From NCBI GenBank assembly GCA_015200025.1, contig CP054186.1, positions 2,244,001 through 2,308,000 on the forward strand: DNA of 64,000 bases, given 5' to 3'. Shown one piece after another: positions 47,037 through 55,309 of the stretch (the stretch's first letter is position 1; each line of letters starts with the position of its first letter). The notes below the pieces were generated by a model. The model saw nothing but the letters and a program-made list of their open reading frames with translations, ran no database searches and was not told the DNA's origin. Made by a program: the position numbers and the translations under genes. This DNA comes from Phycisphaeraceae bacterium. Its GTDB lineage: Bacteria; Planctomycetota; Phycisphaerae; Phycisphaerales; UBA1924.

Positions 47037-50011
47037 ACGCGGCCCATCAGGTCCGCGATGAGTTCGATCGGGTGCGTCGCCCGCCGGCCCGTCCCGTCGT
47101 GGACCTGGTGCCGGCAGCTCGTCCCCGGCGCGCACACCACCGCCCCGGGCTCGCCGCGCACCGCCGGGAACAGCGTCATCCCGCCGATCTTCATCGACAG
47201 GTCGTACCGATCGGCCGTGTACCCGAACGACCCGGCCATCCCGCAGCACCCCGTGTCCAGCACCGTCAGCCGATCGCCAAGCACCGCCCGCAGCGCGACC
47301 GCCGACGTTTCGACCCCCCACAACGCCTTCTGATGGCAATGCCCGTGCAGTAGCACCCGAGGCCCCGATTCGCCCAGCGCCCGGATTCTCTCCGCCATGG
47401 GCCCGAACCCCGGTCGGCGGGTGATGTCGTCTTCGGGGAGCCGGCACTTCTCCGCCAGCCGACGCCGAAGCGTCATGGGCGTCCGCAGATCGAGCTGCAA
47501 CCAATCGTCCTTGATGGCCGACAGGCACGAGGGCTCGGCCACCAGCACCGCGTCCACCCCGTCGTCCTCGATGATCGGGCGAAGCCGCCCCAGCGTCGTG
47601 TCGATCGCGTCGATGGCGTCGGGGAGCAACCCCGTCGAGATCATCGAACGCCCGCAGCAGCCCGCGTCCGCGAGCGCCAGCCCCACGCCCAGCGCCGCGT
47701 ACACGTCGCGCGTCGCGCGCCCGACCCCCGGCTCGTTGAACACCGTGAAGCAATCCCCGAACAAGACCGCCCCGCGGAACCCGGGCCGGTACGCGGGCAG
47801 GTCCCGCGTCAGGGGCCTCGAGAACGCCGGCACGTCACGCCTCGGGTCGATCCCCGCGAACGCCCGCAGCACCCACTTGGCCAGCCTCGTCCGGTTCATC
47901 CACGTCGCCACGCCCGGCGTCAGCGAGCCCAGGCGGTTGAGCGCCCGCACGTGCCCGAACAGCCGCGCCGACAGCGGCGGCCCGCCGCGCTCCCGGTACC
48001 CCTGCGCGACGTACTCGGCCTTGAGCCGCGAGATATCCACGTTGCTCGGGCATTCCGTCTTGCACGCCTTGCACGACAGGCACAGGTTGAGCGTCGCCAG
48101 CGTCTCCGGATCGTTCCAGACCGATCCGCCCGGGACGCTCTGCCCCGTGATGGCCAGCCGCAGCGCGTTGCCCCGCCCACGCGTGCTGTGCCGCTCGTCC
48201 AGCGTCGCTTGGTAGCTCGGGCACATCGTCCCGCCCTGCTTCTTACGGCACACCCCCGCCCCGTTGCACATCTCCACCGCCCCGTCGAACCCGTGCTGAT
48301 CGTCGTACCGGAAATACGTCGCGACCCCGGGGAACGCCGCGGGCCGATCCGGCTCGGGCTCGACCCGGAGCCGTTCCGTGATCGTCCCGACCGACCCGGG
48401 GTCGGTGATGTTCCCGGGGTTGAGCAAGTTCTTGGGATCGAAGATCGCTTTGACGTCGCGGAACGCGCGCACGATCTCGGGCCCGAAGAACCGCTCCAGC
48501 AGCGGCCCGCGCACCCGCCCGTCCCCGTGCTCGCCCGACATCACCCCGCCGAGTTCCCGCGCCAGGTCCGCCGCCTCGACCGCGATGGATCGCATCACCC
48601 CGCGGTCCTGCGCGTCGTGGATATCGATCAGCGGGCGCACGTGCAGCACGCCCACCGACGCGTGCGCCCAGTACGCCGCCGTCGTCCCGTGGCGCGTCAC
48701 GATCTCGCGCAGCCGCCGCACGAACTCGCCCAGACGGGCGACCGGGACCGCGTTGTCCTCGATGAACGTGATGGGCTTGCGCGACCCGGCGACCCCGTGC
48801 AGCAGCGGCTCACCCGCCTTGCGCAACTTCCACGCGCTGAGCATCGCCCCCGCCTCGGTGTGCTCCGCCGCCGGGATCCCGGGCACTACGCCCCGCAACG
48901 CCGCGAACCGCCCGCGGACCTCCTCGATCGAGCCCGCGAAATACTCCACGTACAGCACGGCCTTGGGCGCCCCGCCCGACGGCCCACGCGGCATCAGGTC
49001 CACGTACCTCCGGTACTCCGCGTTCGACCCCGCCAGCCCCAGCACCATGTCGTCGAGCAGCTCCACCGCGCTGGGCCCGGTCGTCAGGATCCCCGGCACC
49101 GACGCGATCGCCGCGTCCAGGTCGTCGAACCCCAGCACGCACAACCCCTTGGACCGGGGCCGCTCGTGGAGCCGCAGCCTCGCCCCCAGCGTCACCGCCA
49201 GCGTCCCCTCGCTCCCGCACAGCAGGTGAGCCAGGTTCACCCCCGTCAGCCCCGCGGGGTCCTTCTCGATCCCCGACAGCACCATGTCCAGCGCGTACCC
49301 GGCGTTCCGGCGGATCGTCCTGGGGAACCGCTCCCGGATCAGCCCCGCGATCGGCGTCACCACCGACGCCACGCGCCGCGTCAGTTCATGGACCGCCGGG
49401 TCCCGTGCCGCCGCGCCCTCCTCCAACCGCACCCGCCGTCCGCCCGCCAGCCACGCCTCGACCCCCAGCAGGCTCTCGCTGGTCCGACCGTACAGGATCG
49501 ACCGGGCCCCCGCGGCGTTGTTCCCGATCGCCCCCCCGATGTTGCAGTGCCGGCTCGTCGCCGGGTCGGGCGCAAAGAACCACCGCCCGCGCCGCGCCAA
49601 CTCGTCGTTGAGGTCGTCGATCGTGATCCCCGGCTCGACGGTGCACTCCCCGCGGCCGTCGTCGTACGCCGTGATCCCCCGGCAGTTCGCCGAGAAATCG
49701 ATCACCACCGCCCGGTTCGTGCATTGCCCCGCCAGCGACGTCCCCCCGCCCCGGGGCAGGATCGCCAGCCCCGCCCGCGCGCAAGAAGCCGCCGCCCGCG
49801 CCGCGTCCTCCACGTCCGACGGGATCACCACCGCCAGCGGCTCGACCTGGTAGAGCGACGCGTCCGTCGCGTACAGCATCCGGTCGTGGAGCCCGAGCCT
49901 CACCTCGCCCGTGACCGCGCTCATCAGCCCCTCGACCGCGCGGCGAGCATCCCCCCCGCCCGGGGGGTGGGCCTCGGGATTCGTCGTCTCGATCACGGGG
50001 AGCGTGCCCAT
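47021..50011 (-). CDS. FAD/Fe-S 2-hydroxyacid dehydrogenase (YdiJ/GlcD-GlpC fusion type)
   Basis: 996 residues from ATG 50011, near the length of E. coli YdiJ. The N-terminal half is an FAD-binding PCMH domain (LPRGGGTSLAGQ ... GGAIGNNAAGARSILYG) with FAD-oxidase C. The C-terminal half has two 4Fe-4S motifs (CNGAGVCRKKQGGTMCPS and CLSCKACKTECPS) and two CCG domains (AGCCGRSMIS, TGCCGMAGSFGY). Likely oxidises D-2-hydroxyglutarate or D-lactate at the membrane. Twelve bases after the 176-residue zincin gene; transcribed with fmt. Confidence 0.85.
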   Translation of the reverse strand: MGTLPVIETTNPEAHPPGGGDARRAVEGLMSAVTGEVRLGLHDRMLYATDASLYQVEPLAVVIPSDVEDAARAAASCARAGLAILPRGGGTSLAGQCTNRAVVIDFSANCRGITAYDDGRGECTVEPGITIDDLNDELARRGRWFFAPDPATSRHCNIGGAIGNNAAGARSILYGRTSESLLGVEAWLAGGRRVRLEEGAAARDPAVHELTRRVASVVTPIAGLIRERFPRTIRRNAGYALDMVLSGIEKDPAGLTGVNLAHLLCGSEGTLAVTLGARLRLHERPRSKGLCVLGFDDLDAAIASVPGILTTGPSAVELLDDMVLGLAGSNAEYRRYVDLMPRGPSGGAPKAVLYVEYFAGSIEEVRGRFAALRGVVPGIPAAEHTEAGAMLSAWKLRKAGEPLLHGVAGSRKPITFIEDNAVPVARLGEFVRRLREIVTRHGTTAAYWAHASVGVLHVRPLIDIHDAQDRGVMRSIAVEAADLARELGGVMSGEHGDGRVRGPLLERFFGPEIVRAFRDVKAIFDPKNLLNPGNITDPGSVGTITERLRVEPEPDRPAAFPGVATYFRYDDQHGFDGAVEMCNGAGVCRKKQGGTMCPSYQATLDERHSTRGRGNALRLAITGQSVPGGSVWNDPETLATLNLCLSCKACKTECPSNVDISRLKAEYVAQGYRERGGPPLSARLFGHVRALNRLGSLTPGVATWMNRTRLAKWVLRAFAGIDPRRDVPAFSRPLTRDLPAYRPGFRGAVLFGDCFTVFNEPGVGRATRDVYAALGVGLALADAGCCGRSMISTGLLPDAIDAIDTTLGRLRPIIEDDGVDAVLVAEPSCLSAIKDDWLQLDLRTPMTLRRRLAEKCRLPEDDITRRPGFGPMAERIRALGESGPRVLLHGHCHQKALWGVETSAVALRAVLGDRLTVLDTGCCGMAGSFGYTADRYDLSMKIGGMTLFPAVRGEPGAVVCAPGTSCRHQVHDGTGRRATHPIELIADLMGRVQPPA

Positions 50012-50022
50012 CTCGGCGGGCA

Positions 50023-50553
50023 CTATACGTACGGCGTGAGCTCGGGCGGGATGTGCTTGAGCCCGCGCCGCACCGCCTTGCGCACCGCGTATTCCAGCGA
50101 CCGCCGCACCCGCCGGCGGACCGCCTCGGTCACGTTGAGCCCCCGCGCCTCCATCTCCCGCACCGCGAACGCCCACGCGTGGTATTCCTCCAGGCACCGG
50201 GGCGAGTGCACCCCGAACCCGATGGCGTGGTGCCCGATCTCGTGCAGGAAGATCGCCGCCGACATCGGGCCCGTGGGCCGGGGCGATTCGAGCGTCCGTC
50301 GCACCGTCCCGTCCGAGTACCTCGTCTCCCGCGCCACGCCCGACGAGCCCTTCCGCCACTTGCGCACCTTCACCCCGTACGCCGACAGCATCTCCGCCAC
50401 CATCGCGTCGTACCGCTCCTGCATCGTGGGTGAGCGCCGCGCCGCGCCCGCCTTGGGTGCCCGGGCCACGCGCGGCGCGGGCTTCGCCGGAGGCCGACGC
50501 CCCGCCGACCACGCCCTCCGCACCGGCTCGATCAGGTCCCACAGCGTCAGCAC
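50023..50553 (-). CDS. ImmA/IrrE-like zinc metallopeptidase-fold protein
   Basis: 176 residues from GTG 50553, which overlaps the fmt stop by seven bases; longer frames would run back into fmt. The zinc site HEIGHHAIGF is followed by EEYHAWAFA, whose Glu would be the third ligand as in ImmA/IrrE proteins. No DNA-binding domain is seen, and the flanks are Arg-rich. Substrate unknown. Confidence 0.7.
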   Translation of the reverse strand: MLTLWDLIEPVRRAWSAGRRPPAKPAPRVARAPKAGAARRSPTMQERYDAMVAEMLSAYGVKVRKWRKGSSGVARETRYSDGTVRRTLESPRPTGPMSAAIFLHEIGHHAIGFGVHSPRCLEEYHAWAFAVREMEARGLNVTEAVRRRVRRSLEYAVRKAVRRGLKHIPPELTPYV

Positions 50554-51497
50554 GCCGACCCTCCCTCGGGCCCGCCGATCAGCACCGCCCCCGCGCCGAT
50601 CCGCCGACCCCGCGCCACATCCGCCCACCCCATCGCCCGCTTCCCCGCCGGCTGCACCTCCACCAGCCTCAGCGCCGTCCCGCCCCCGCACGCGACGATC
50701 CCCGCCCCCGCGTCCACCACCGTCCCGGGCCGTTCATGGGAATCCAGCGCCAGCGCTTCCACCCGCAACAGTTTGATCGTCTCCGCCCCGAGCCGCACCG
50801 TGACCCCGGGCCAGGGGTTCAGCCCGTGGATCCGCCGTCGGCACGCCTCCGCCCCCGCCGCGAAGTCCACCCACCCGTCGCTTTTTTTGAGTTTCCCCGC
50901 CCGCGTCACCTTCGCCGGGTCCTGCTCGGCCGGTTCGAGCGTCCCCGACGCGAACCGTTCGAGCACCCCGAGCACCAGCCCCGGCCCGTCCGCCGACAAC
51001 GCGTCGTGCAGGTCTCCCGCCGTCATCCTTGGCGAGATCGCCACGCGCGACGATGCCAGGATCAACCCCGCGTCCATCCGTGACGCCAGCGTGATCACAC
51101 TGTTGCCCGACTCGGCGTCCCCCGCCAGCACCGCCGCGTTCACCGGCGACGCCCCCCGCCACCGCGGCAGCACCGACCCGTGCAGGTTGACCGCGAACAC
51201 CCCGTCGGTCAGCGCCGCCCCGAGTTTCTGCCCGAACGCGATCACCACCAGCGCCTCGGGCCCCCACCCGCGCACCGCCGCCACCACCCCGGGGTCGTTC
51301 ACGTCCGCGGGCTTGAGCACCGGGACCCCCGGCAGCCTCGACGCCGCGAACTCGCCCACCGGCGTCGGGGTCAACGTCCCGCCCCGCCCCGCCGGCTTGT
51401 CGGGCTGCGTCACCACGCCCACGACGCGGTGCGCCCGGGCGACCGCCTCGAACGTCGGCACCCCGAACGACCCGGACCCCAGCAGCGCGACCTTCAT
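50547..51497 (-). CDS. fmt: Methionyl-tRNA formyltransferase
   Basis: 316 residues, usual length. VALLGSGSFGVPTFEAV, then GQKLGAALTDGVFAVNLHGSVLPRWRGASPVN (formyl donor and catalytic His/Asn site), MDAGLIL and the C-terminal OB-like domain RRRIHGLNPWPGV. Transfers formyl from 10-formyl-THF to initiator Met-tRNA. The first glycine loop reads GSGSF, where GTPEF is common. Heads a three-gene unit; divergent from lpxA. Confidence 0.95.
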   Translation of the reverse strand: MKVALLGSGSFGVPTFEAVARAHRVVGVVTQPDKPAGRGGTLTPTPVGEFAASRLPGVPVLKPADVNDPGVVAAVRGWGPEALVVIAFGQKLGAALTDGVFAVNLHGSVLPRWRGASPVNAAVLAGDAESGNSVITLASRMDAGLILASSRVAISPRMTAGDLHDALSADGPGLVLGVLERFASGTLEPAEQDPAKVTRAGKLKKSDGWVDFAAGAEACRRRIHGLNPWPGVTVRLGAETIKLLRVEALALDSHERPGTVVDAGAGIVACGGGTALRLVEVQPAGKRAMGWADVARGRRIGAGAVLIGGPEGGSAC

Positions 51498-51549
51498 CAC
51501 CCCCCAGCGTAGCCCGCGAGCCCCACCCGCCCCGTGGGTATCATCGCCC

Positions 51550-52434
51550 ATGCCCAGTATCCATCGCTCCGCGGTGGTCGACCCCGCCGCCCAGCTCGCC
51601 GACGACGTCGAGATCGGCCCCAACTGCGTCGTCCAAGGGCCCGCCGTCCTCGCTGCCGGCGTGCGGCTCATCGCCAACGCCTACGTCCAGGGACCCGCCA
51701 CCATCGGCGAGGGCACCGTCCTCTACCCCGGCTCGGCGGTCGGTCTTGGCCCCCAGGACTACAAGTTCAAGCCCGGGATGCCCACCGCGGGCGTCCGTAT
51801 CGGGCGCGACTGCCTCATCCGCGAGGGCGCCACCGTCCACGCCGCCACGCGCCAGGACATCCCCACGACCGTCGGCGACCGCGTCTTCATGATGGTCAAC
51901 TCCCACGCCGGGCACGACGCCTCCGTCGCCAACGATGTGGTCCTGGTCAACGGGAGCGTGCTGGCCGGGTTCTCGCAGATCGCCGAGCGCGTCACGCTCT
52001 CGGGCAACGTCGCGGTGCACCAGTACAACCGGATCGGCCGCCTGGCGTTCCTCTCGGGGGGCTCGGTGTACTCGACCGACGTCCCACCGTTCTGCGTCGG
52101 CGCGGGGCGCAACCGGATCTACGCCGTCAACCTCGTCGGGATGCGCCGTGCCGGGATCGATCGGGCCCACATCACGCAGGTCCGCGTCGCCTTCAACCGC
52201 GTCTTCCGCCGCAACCTCCCCCGATCCGAGATGCTCGACGTGCTCGCCGAGCTGGGGAAGGACTGCCCCCCGGTGATGGAGATGCGTGAGTTCGTCGCGA
52301 CGGGCAAGAAGCCCCTCGCCCCCGGCGCCGGGCGCCCCACCCGCGAGGTCAAGTTCTATCTCGCCGCCACACGCCGCGGCGAGATCGTCCCCTCCATGCT
52401 CTCGGGGCTCGCCGAGGACGACGAGGTCGATTGA
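51550..52434 (+). CDS. lpxA: UDP-N-acetylglucosamine acyltransferase LpxA
   Basis: 294 residues. Left-handed beta-helix hexapeptides through residue ~190 (ADDVEIGPNCVV, GVRLIANAYVQGPATIGEG ... VGDRVFMMVNSHAGHDASVAN, where the catalytic His lies in NSHAGHD), then a helical C-terminal part. First step of lipid A synthesis, so the organism should make LPS. A further ~35 residues follow the usual LpxA end. Stop overlaps the next start by one base. Confidence 0.93.
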   Translation: MPSIHRSAVVDPAAQLADDVEIGPNCVVQGPAVLAAGVRLIANAYVQGPATIGEGTVLYPGSAVGLGPQDYKFKPGMPTAGVRIGRDCLIREGATVHAATRQDIPTTVGDRVFMMVNSHAGHDASVANDVVLVNGSVLAGFSQIAERVTLSGNVAVHQYNRIGRLAFLSGGSVYSTDVPPFCVGAGRNRIYAVNLVGMRRAGIDRAHITQVRVAFNRVFRRNLPRSEMLDVLAELGKDCPPVMEMREFVATGKKPLAPGAGRPTREVKFYLAATRRGEIVPSMLSGLAEDDEVD

Positions 52435-53264
52435 TGACCCATCCCTCGTTCTGCGTCCTGGCCAGCGGGTCCAGCGGCAACTGCTCGGCCCTGTGCCTCC
52501 CCGGGGGCGGGGTCCTCATGATCGACCTGGGCCTCTCCCCGCGACGCACGCTCGCCGCCCTCGACGCCGCCGGCATCGCCCACGAGCCGGTCCTGGGCGT
52601 CCTGGTCACTCACCTCGACTCGGACCACTTCAACCCGGGTTGGGCCGGCGTCGAACCCCTCCGCCGGCTCGGCACCCCGACCCTCCACCTTCACCGGGCC
52701 CACCTGGGCCGCGCCCGACGCGAGGGCTTCCTCTATTCCCGCGCCCAGCCGTTCGACGACGGGTTCTCGCCCGCCCCGGGCGTCCGCGCCGAGCCGTTCC
52801 TGGGCGACCACGACCAGCTCGGCGTCTGCTCGTTCCGGATCGAGTGCGACGGCGGCGGCACCATGGGGTTCGCCACGGACCTGGGCCGCGCCACCGACCC
52901 GCTGTGCGACCACCTCGCCGGCGTCGATGTGCTCGCCATCGAGAGCAACTACTGCCCCAAGTTGCAGGAAGCCTCGCCCCGCCCGGCCTTCCTCAAACGC
53001 CGGATCATGGGGGGCCGGGGGCACCTCTCCAACCACGAGTGCGCCCAGGCCGTCCGCCGGATCGCCCCCGCCTCGCACGTCGTCCTCATCCACCTCTCCC
53101 GCCAGTGCAACACCCCCGAGCTCGCCAAGGCCCCGCACGCCGACGCCCCGTACACCCTCACGATCTCGCGCCACGACACCCCGACCCCGTGGATCCGCCT
53201 CACGCCCGGCGGGGCCGCCCCCAAGGCACGGTCAACGACCCGTCAACCTATGCTCTGGGCCTGA
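52434..53264 (+). CDS. YycJ/WalJ-type metallo-beta-lactamase fold hydrolase
   Basis: 276 residues. CVLASGSSGNCSAL, LMIDLGLSPRR, LVTHLDSDH, IESNYCP and VLIHLSRQCN follow YycJ/YycI-linked hydrolases. The metal motif HxHxDH reads H-L-D-S-D-H, with the second His replaced by Asp, which could change metal binding. Co-translated with lpxA and one base before rsfS. Confidence 0.85.
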   Translation: MTHPSFCVLASGSSGNCSALCLPGGGVLMIDLGLSPRRTLAALDAAGIAHEPVLGVLVTHLDSDHFNPGWAGVEPLRRLGTPTLHLHRAHLGRARREGFLYSRAQPFDDGFSPAPGVRAEPFLGDHDQLGVCSFRIECDGGGTMGFATDLGRATDPLCDHLAGVDVLAIESNYCPKLQEASPRPAFLKRRIMGGRGHLSNHECAQAVRRIAPASHVVLIHLSRQCNTPELAKAPHADAPYTLTISRHDTPTPWIRLTPGGAAPKARSTTRQPMLWA

Positions 53265-53265
53265 T

Positions 53266-53895
53266 ATGCCCACCCCCTCCCACCCATCGACCTCCCCCCT
53301 CACCCTCACCCGGTCACGCCCTCAAGGCACCCTCTCGACCCGCGACTTCGCCGTCGAGGCCGCCAGGCTCCTCGCCGACAACCGCTGCACCGACGTCGCC
53401 CTCCTCGACGTGACGGGCATCTCGTCCGTCGCCGATTACATCATCATCGGGTCGGGCACCTCGGACCGCCAGATGCGCAGCACCCTCGATGAGATCGCCC
53501 AGAAGGGCGAGGGCCTCGGGCACACCGTGGTCCGCAAGAACAGCGACGACCGCGCGACCTGGCTCCTCGCCGATTTCGGCGACCTGATCGTCCACCTCTT
53601 CGAACCCAACACCCGCGCCTACTACGACCTCGAGATGCTCTGGGGCGATGCGCCACGCCTCCCGTGGGAGCGACCCGCCACCGCCGAGTCCCCCGCGGCC
53701 AAGGCCCGGGCTTCCGCCGCCAAGGCCGGGACCGCCTCATCCGCCGCCGAGAGCAAAGCCCCTCCCAAACCCAAAGCCGCCGCGTCCAAAGCCCCAAAGC
53801 CCAAGGCGTCTAAGCCGAGATCTTCGCCGGGTGGCAAAGTCAAACCAAAGTCCGTCGCGGGCACCAAGCCCCGTCGCAAGGGCTCGCCGCGATGA
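53266..53895 (+). CDS. rsfS: Ribosomal silencing factor RsfS with a long Lys/Pro/Ala tail
   Basis: 209 residues, nearly twice the usual ~110. The core (residues ~22-130) is RsfS/Iojap: FAVEAARLLADNRCTDVALLDVTGISSVADYIIIGSGTSDRQ, then LADFGDLIVHLFEPNTRAYYDLEMLWGDA. It binds uL14 and blocks subunit joining in starvation. The last ~75 residues are a low-complexity basic tail (PKPKAAASKAPKPKASKP...). Overlaps aroB by four bases. Confidence 0.92.
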   Translation: MPTPSHPSTSPLTLTRSRPQGTLSTRDFAVEAARLLADNRCTDVALLDVTGISSVADYIIIGSGTSDRQMRSTLDEIAQKGEGLGHTVVRKNSDDRATWLLADFGDLIVHLFEPNTRAYYDLEMLWGDAPRLPWERPATAESPAAKARASAAKAGTASSAAESKAPPKPKAAASKAPKPKASKPRSSPGGKVKPKSVAGTKPRRKGSPR

Positions 53896-55121
53896 CCGTC
53901 CCCACCCCGGGCCAACCCGCCCAGGGTGGTTCCCCGCCGGGCCGCACGCCCGGGGAACGCTCCGTCCTCGTCGACCTGGGCCCCCGCTCGTACCACGTCG
54001 TCATCGGGCACGGCACGCTCGCCTCCCTCGGCCCACGCCTGCGGACGCTCTTCCCCGACGCGCGTCGAGCGTTCGTGGTCCTCGACGACGCGCCCCCGCT
54101 CCTGGCCTCCTCGCCCGTCAACGCCGCGATCGCGTCGCTCCGCCACGCCTCTTTCGACACCGTCCGCGCCCTCGCCCACGCCGACGAACGCCGCAAGTCC
54201 ATCGACGCCCTCGGCCTCCTCCTCGCCGCGATGACCGCCTCACGGCTCGAACGCCGCGAACCCCTCGTCGTCATCGGCGGCGGGCTCGTGGGCGACCTCG
54301 CGGGCTTCGCCGCCGCCTCGTACCGCCGCGGTGTTCCATGGGTCCAATGCCCGACCACCCTCCTCGCCGCCGTCGACGCCTCCGTCGGGGGCAAGACCGC
54401 CATCAACATCGAGACCGCGGCGGGGCTGGCCAAAAACATGGCCGGGGCGTTCCACCAGCCCTCCCTCGTCCTCGCCGACCTCGACACCCTCTCCACGCTC
54501 CCGCCCCGTGAACTCCGCTGCGGCCTCGCCGAATGCCTCAAACACGCCATGCTCGGGGGGCTCTTCGACGAGCCCGGCCTCCTGGACTGGACCCTCGCCC
54601 ACACCGACGCCTTCCACGCCCTCGACCGCAACGCGCTCCAGGAACTCGTCGCACGAAACGTCGCCATCAAGGCCCGGGTCGTCGCCGGGGACGAGCGGGA
54701 AGAAGCCCGCGACGACGCCGGCGGCCGCGCCCTCCTCAATCTCGGGCACACCTTTGCCCACGCCATCGAAACCCTCCCGGGGGTATCCCCGGACGACGAT
54801 CCATCCCATGCCCCTCTCAAGCACGGCGAGGCGGTCGCCCTGGGCCTGGTCGCCGCCGTCCACACGGCGTCGGCCATGGGCCTCTGCTCCTCGCGGTACG
54901 CGAGCGAGATCCGCAACGCCGTCGTCCGACTCGGGCTGCCCGCGTCGGTCCGCGGGCTGCCGGGCACGCCCGCCATCGTGGCGCGGATGAAAGACGACAA
55001 GAAAGTCTCTTATAACACCCTCCGGCTGATCCTCCCGGGCGACGATCGGCGCGCCTCGGTGCGGGCCGATGTGCCCCCCGCCGCGATCGAATCCGGCCTG
55101 GGGGCGATTGTTAGGGACTAG
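53892..55121 (+). CDS. aroB: 3-Dehydroquinate synthase
   Basis: 409 residues, with an N-terminal extension of about 20 residues. VIGGGLVGDLAGFAAASYRRGVPWVQCPTTLLAAVDASVGGKTAIN is the NAD/substrate core; LRCGLAECLKHAML and LNLGHTFAHAIE carry the zinc ligands, and MKDDKKVSYNTLRLILP closes the site. Second step of the shikimate pathway. End of the lpxA-MBL-rsfS-aroB unit; the 188 bases to the ParA gene show nothing I can support. Confidence 0.96.
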   Translation: MTVPTPGQPAQGGSPPGRTPGERSVLVDLGPRSYHVVIGHGTLASLGPRLRTLFPDARRAFVVLDDAPPLLASSPVNAAIASLRHASFDTVRALAHADERRKSIDALGLLLAAMTASRLERREPLVVIGGGLVGDLAGFAAASYRRGVPWVQCPTTLLAAVDASVGGKTAINIETAAGLAKNMAGAFHQPSLVLADLDTLSTLPPRELRCGLAECLKHAMLGGLFDEPGLLDWTLAHTDAFHALDRNALQELVARNVAIKARVVAGDEREEARDDAGGRALLNLGHTFAHAIETLPGVSPDDDPSHAPLKHGEAVALGLVAAVHTASAMGLCSSRYASEIRNAVVRLGLPASVRGLPGTPAIVARMKDDKKVSYNTLRLILPGDDRRASVRADVPPAAIESGLGAIVRD

Positions 55122-55309
55122 ACCCCATAACCCACGCTTCAAGGCGCGGCGGGAAGCGGTCCGATAGTTTTCTTTGTCTCCCCGGCGAATAACGGGACGC
55201 TATTCGTGATTGTCTTGCGCCGGGTGGTCAGCGAGGGGACATAGAGCCGGTGCACGGAGCGCCCGGCCGTACGCGGTTGAGTCGGCGCCCTCGGCGACGG
55301 AGGCTATAC

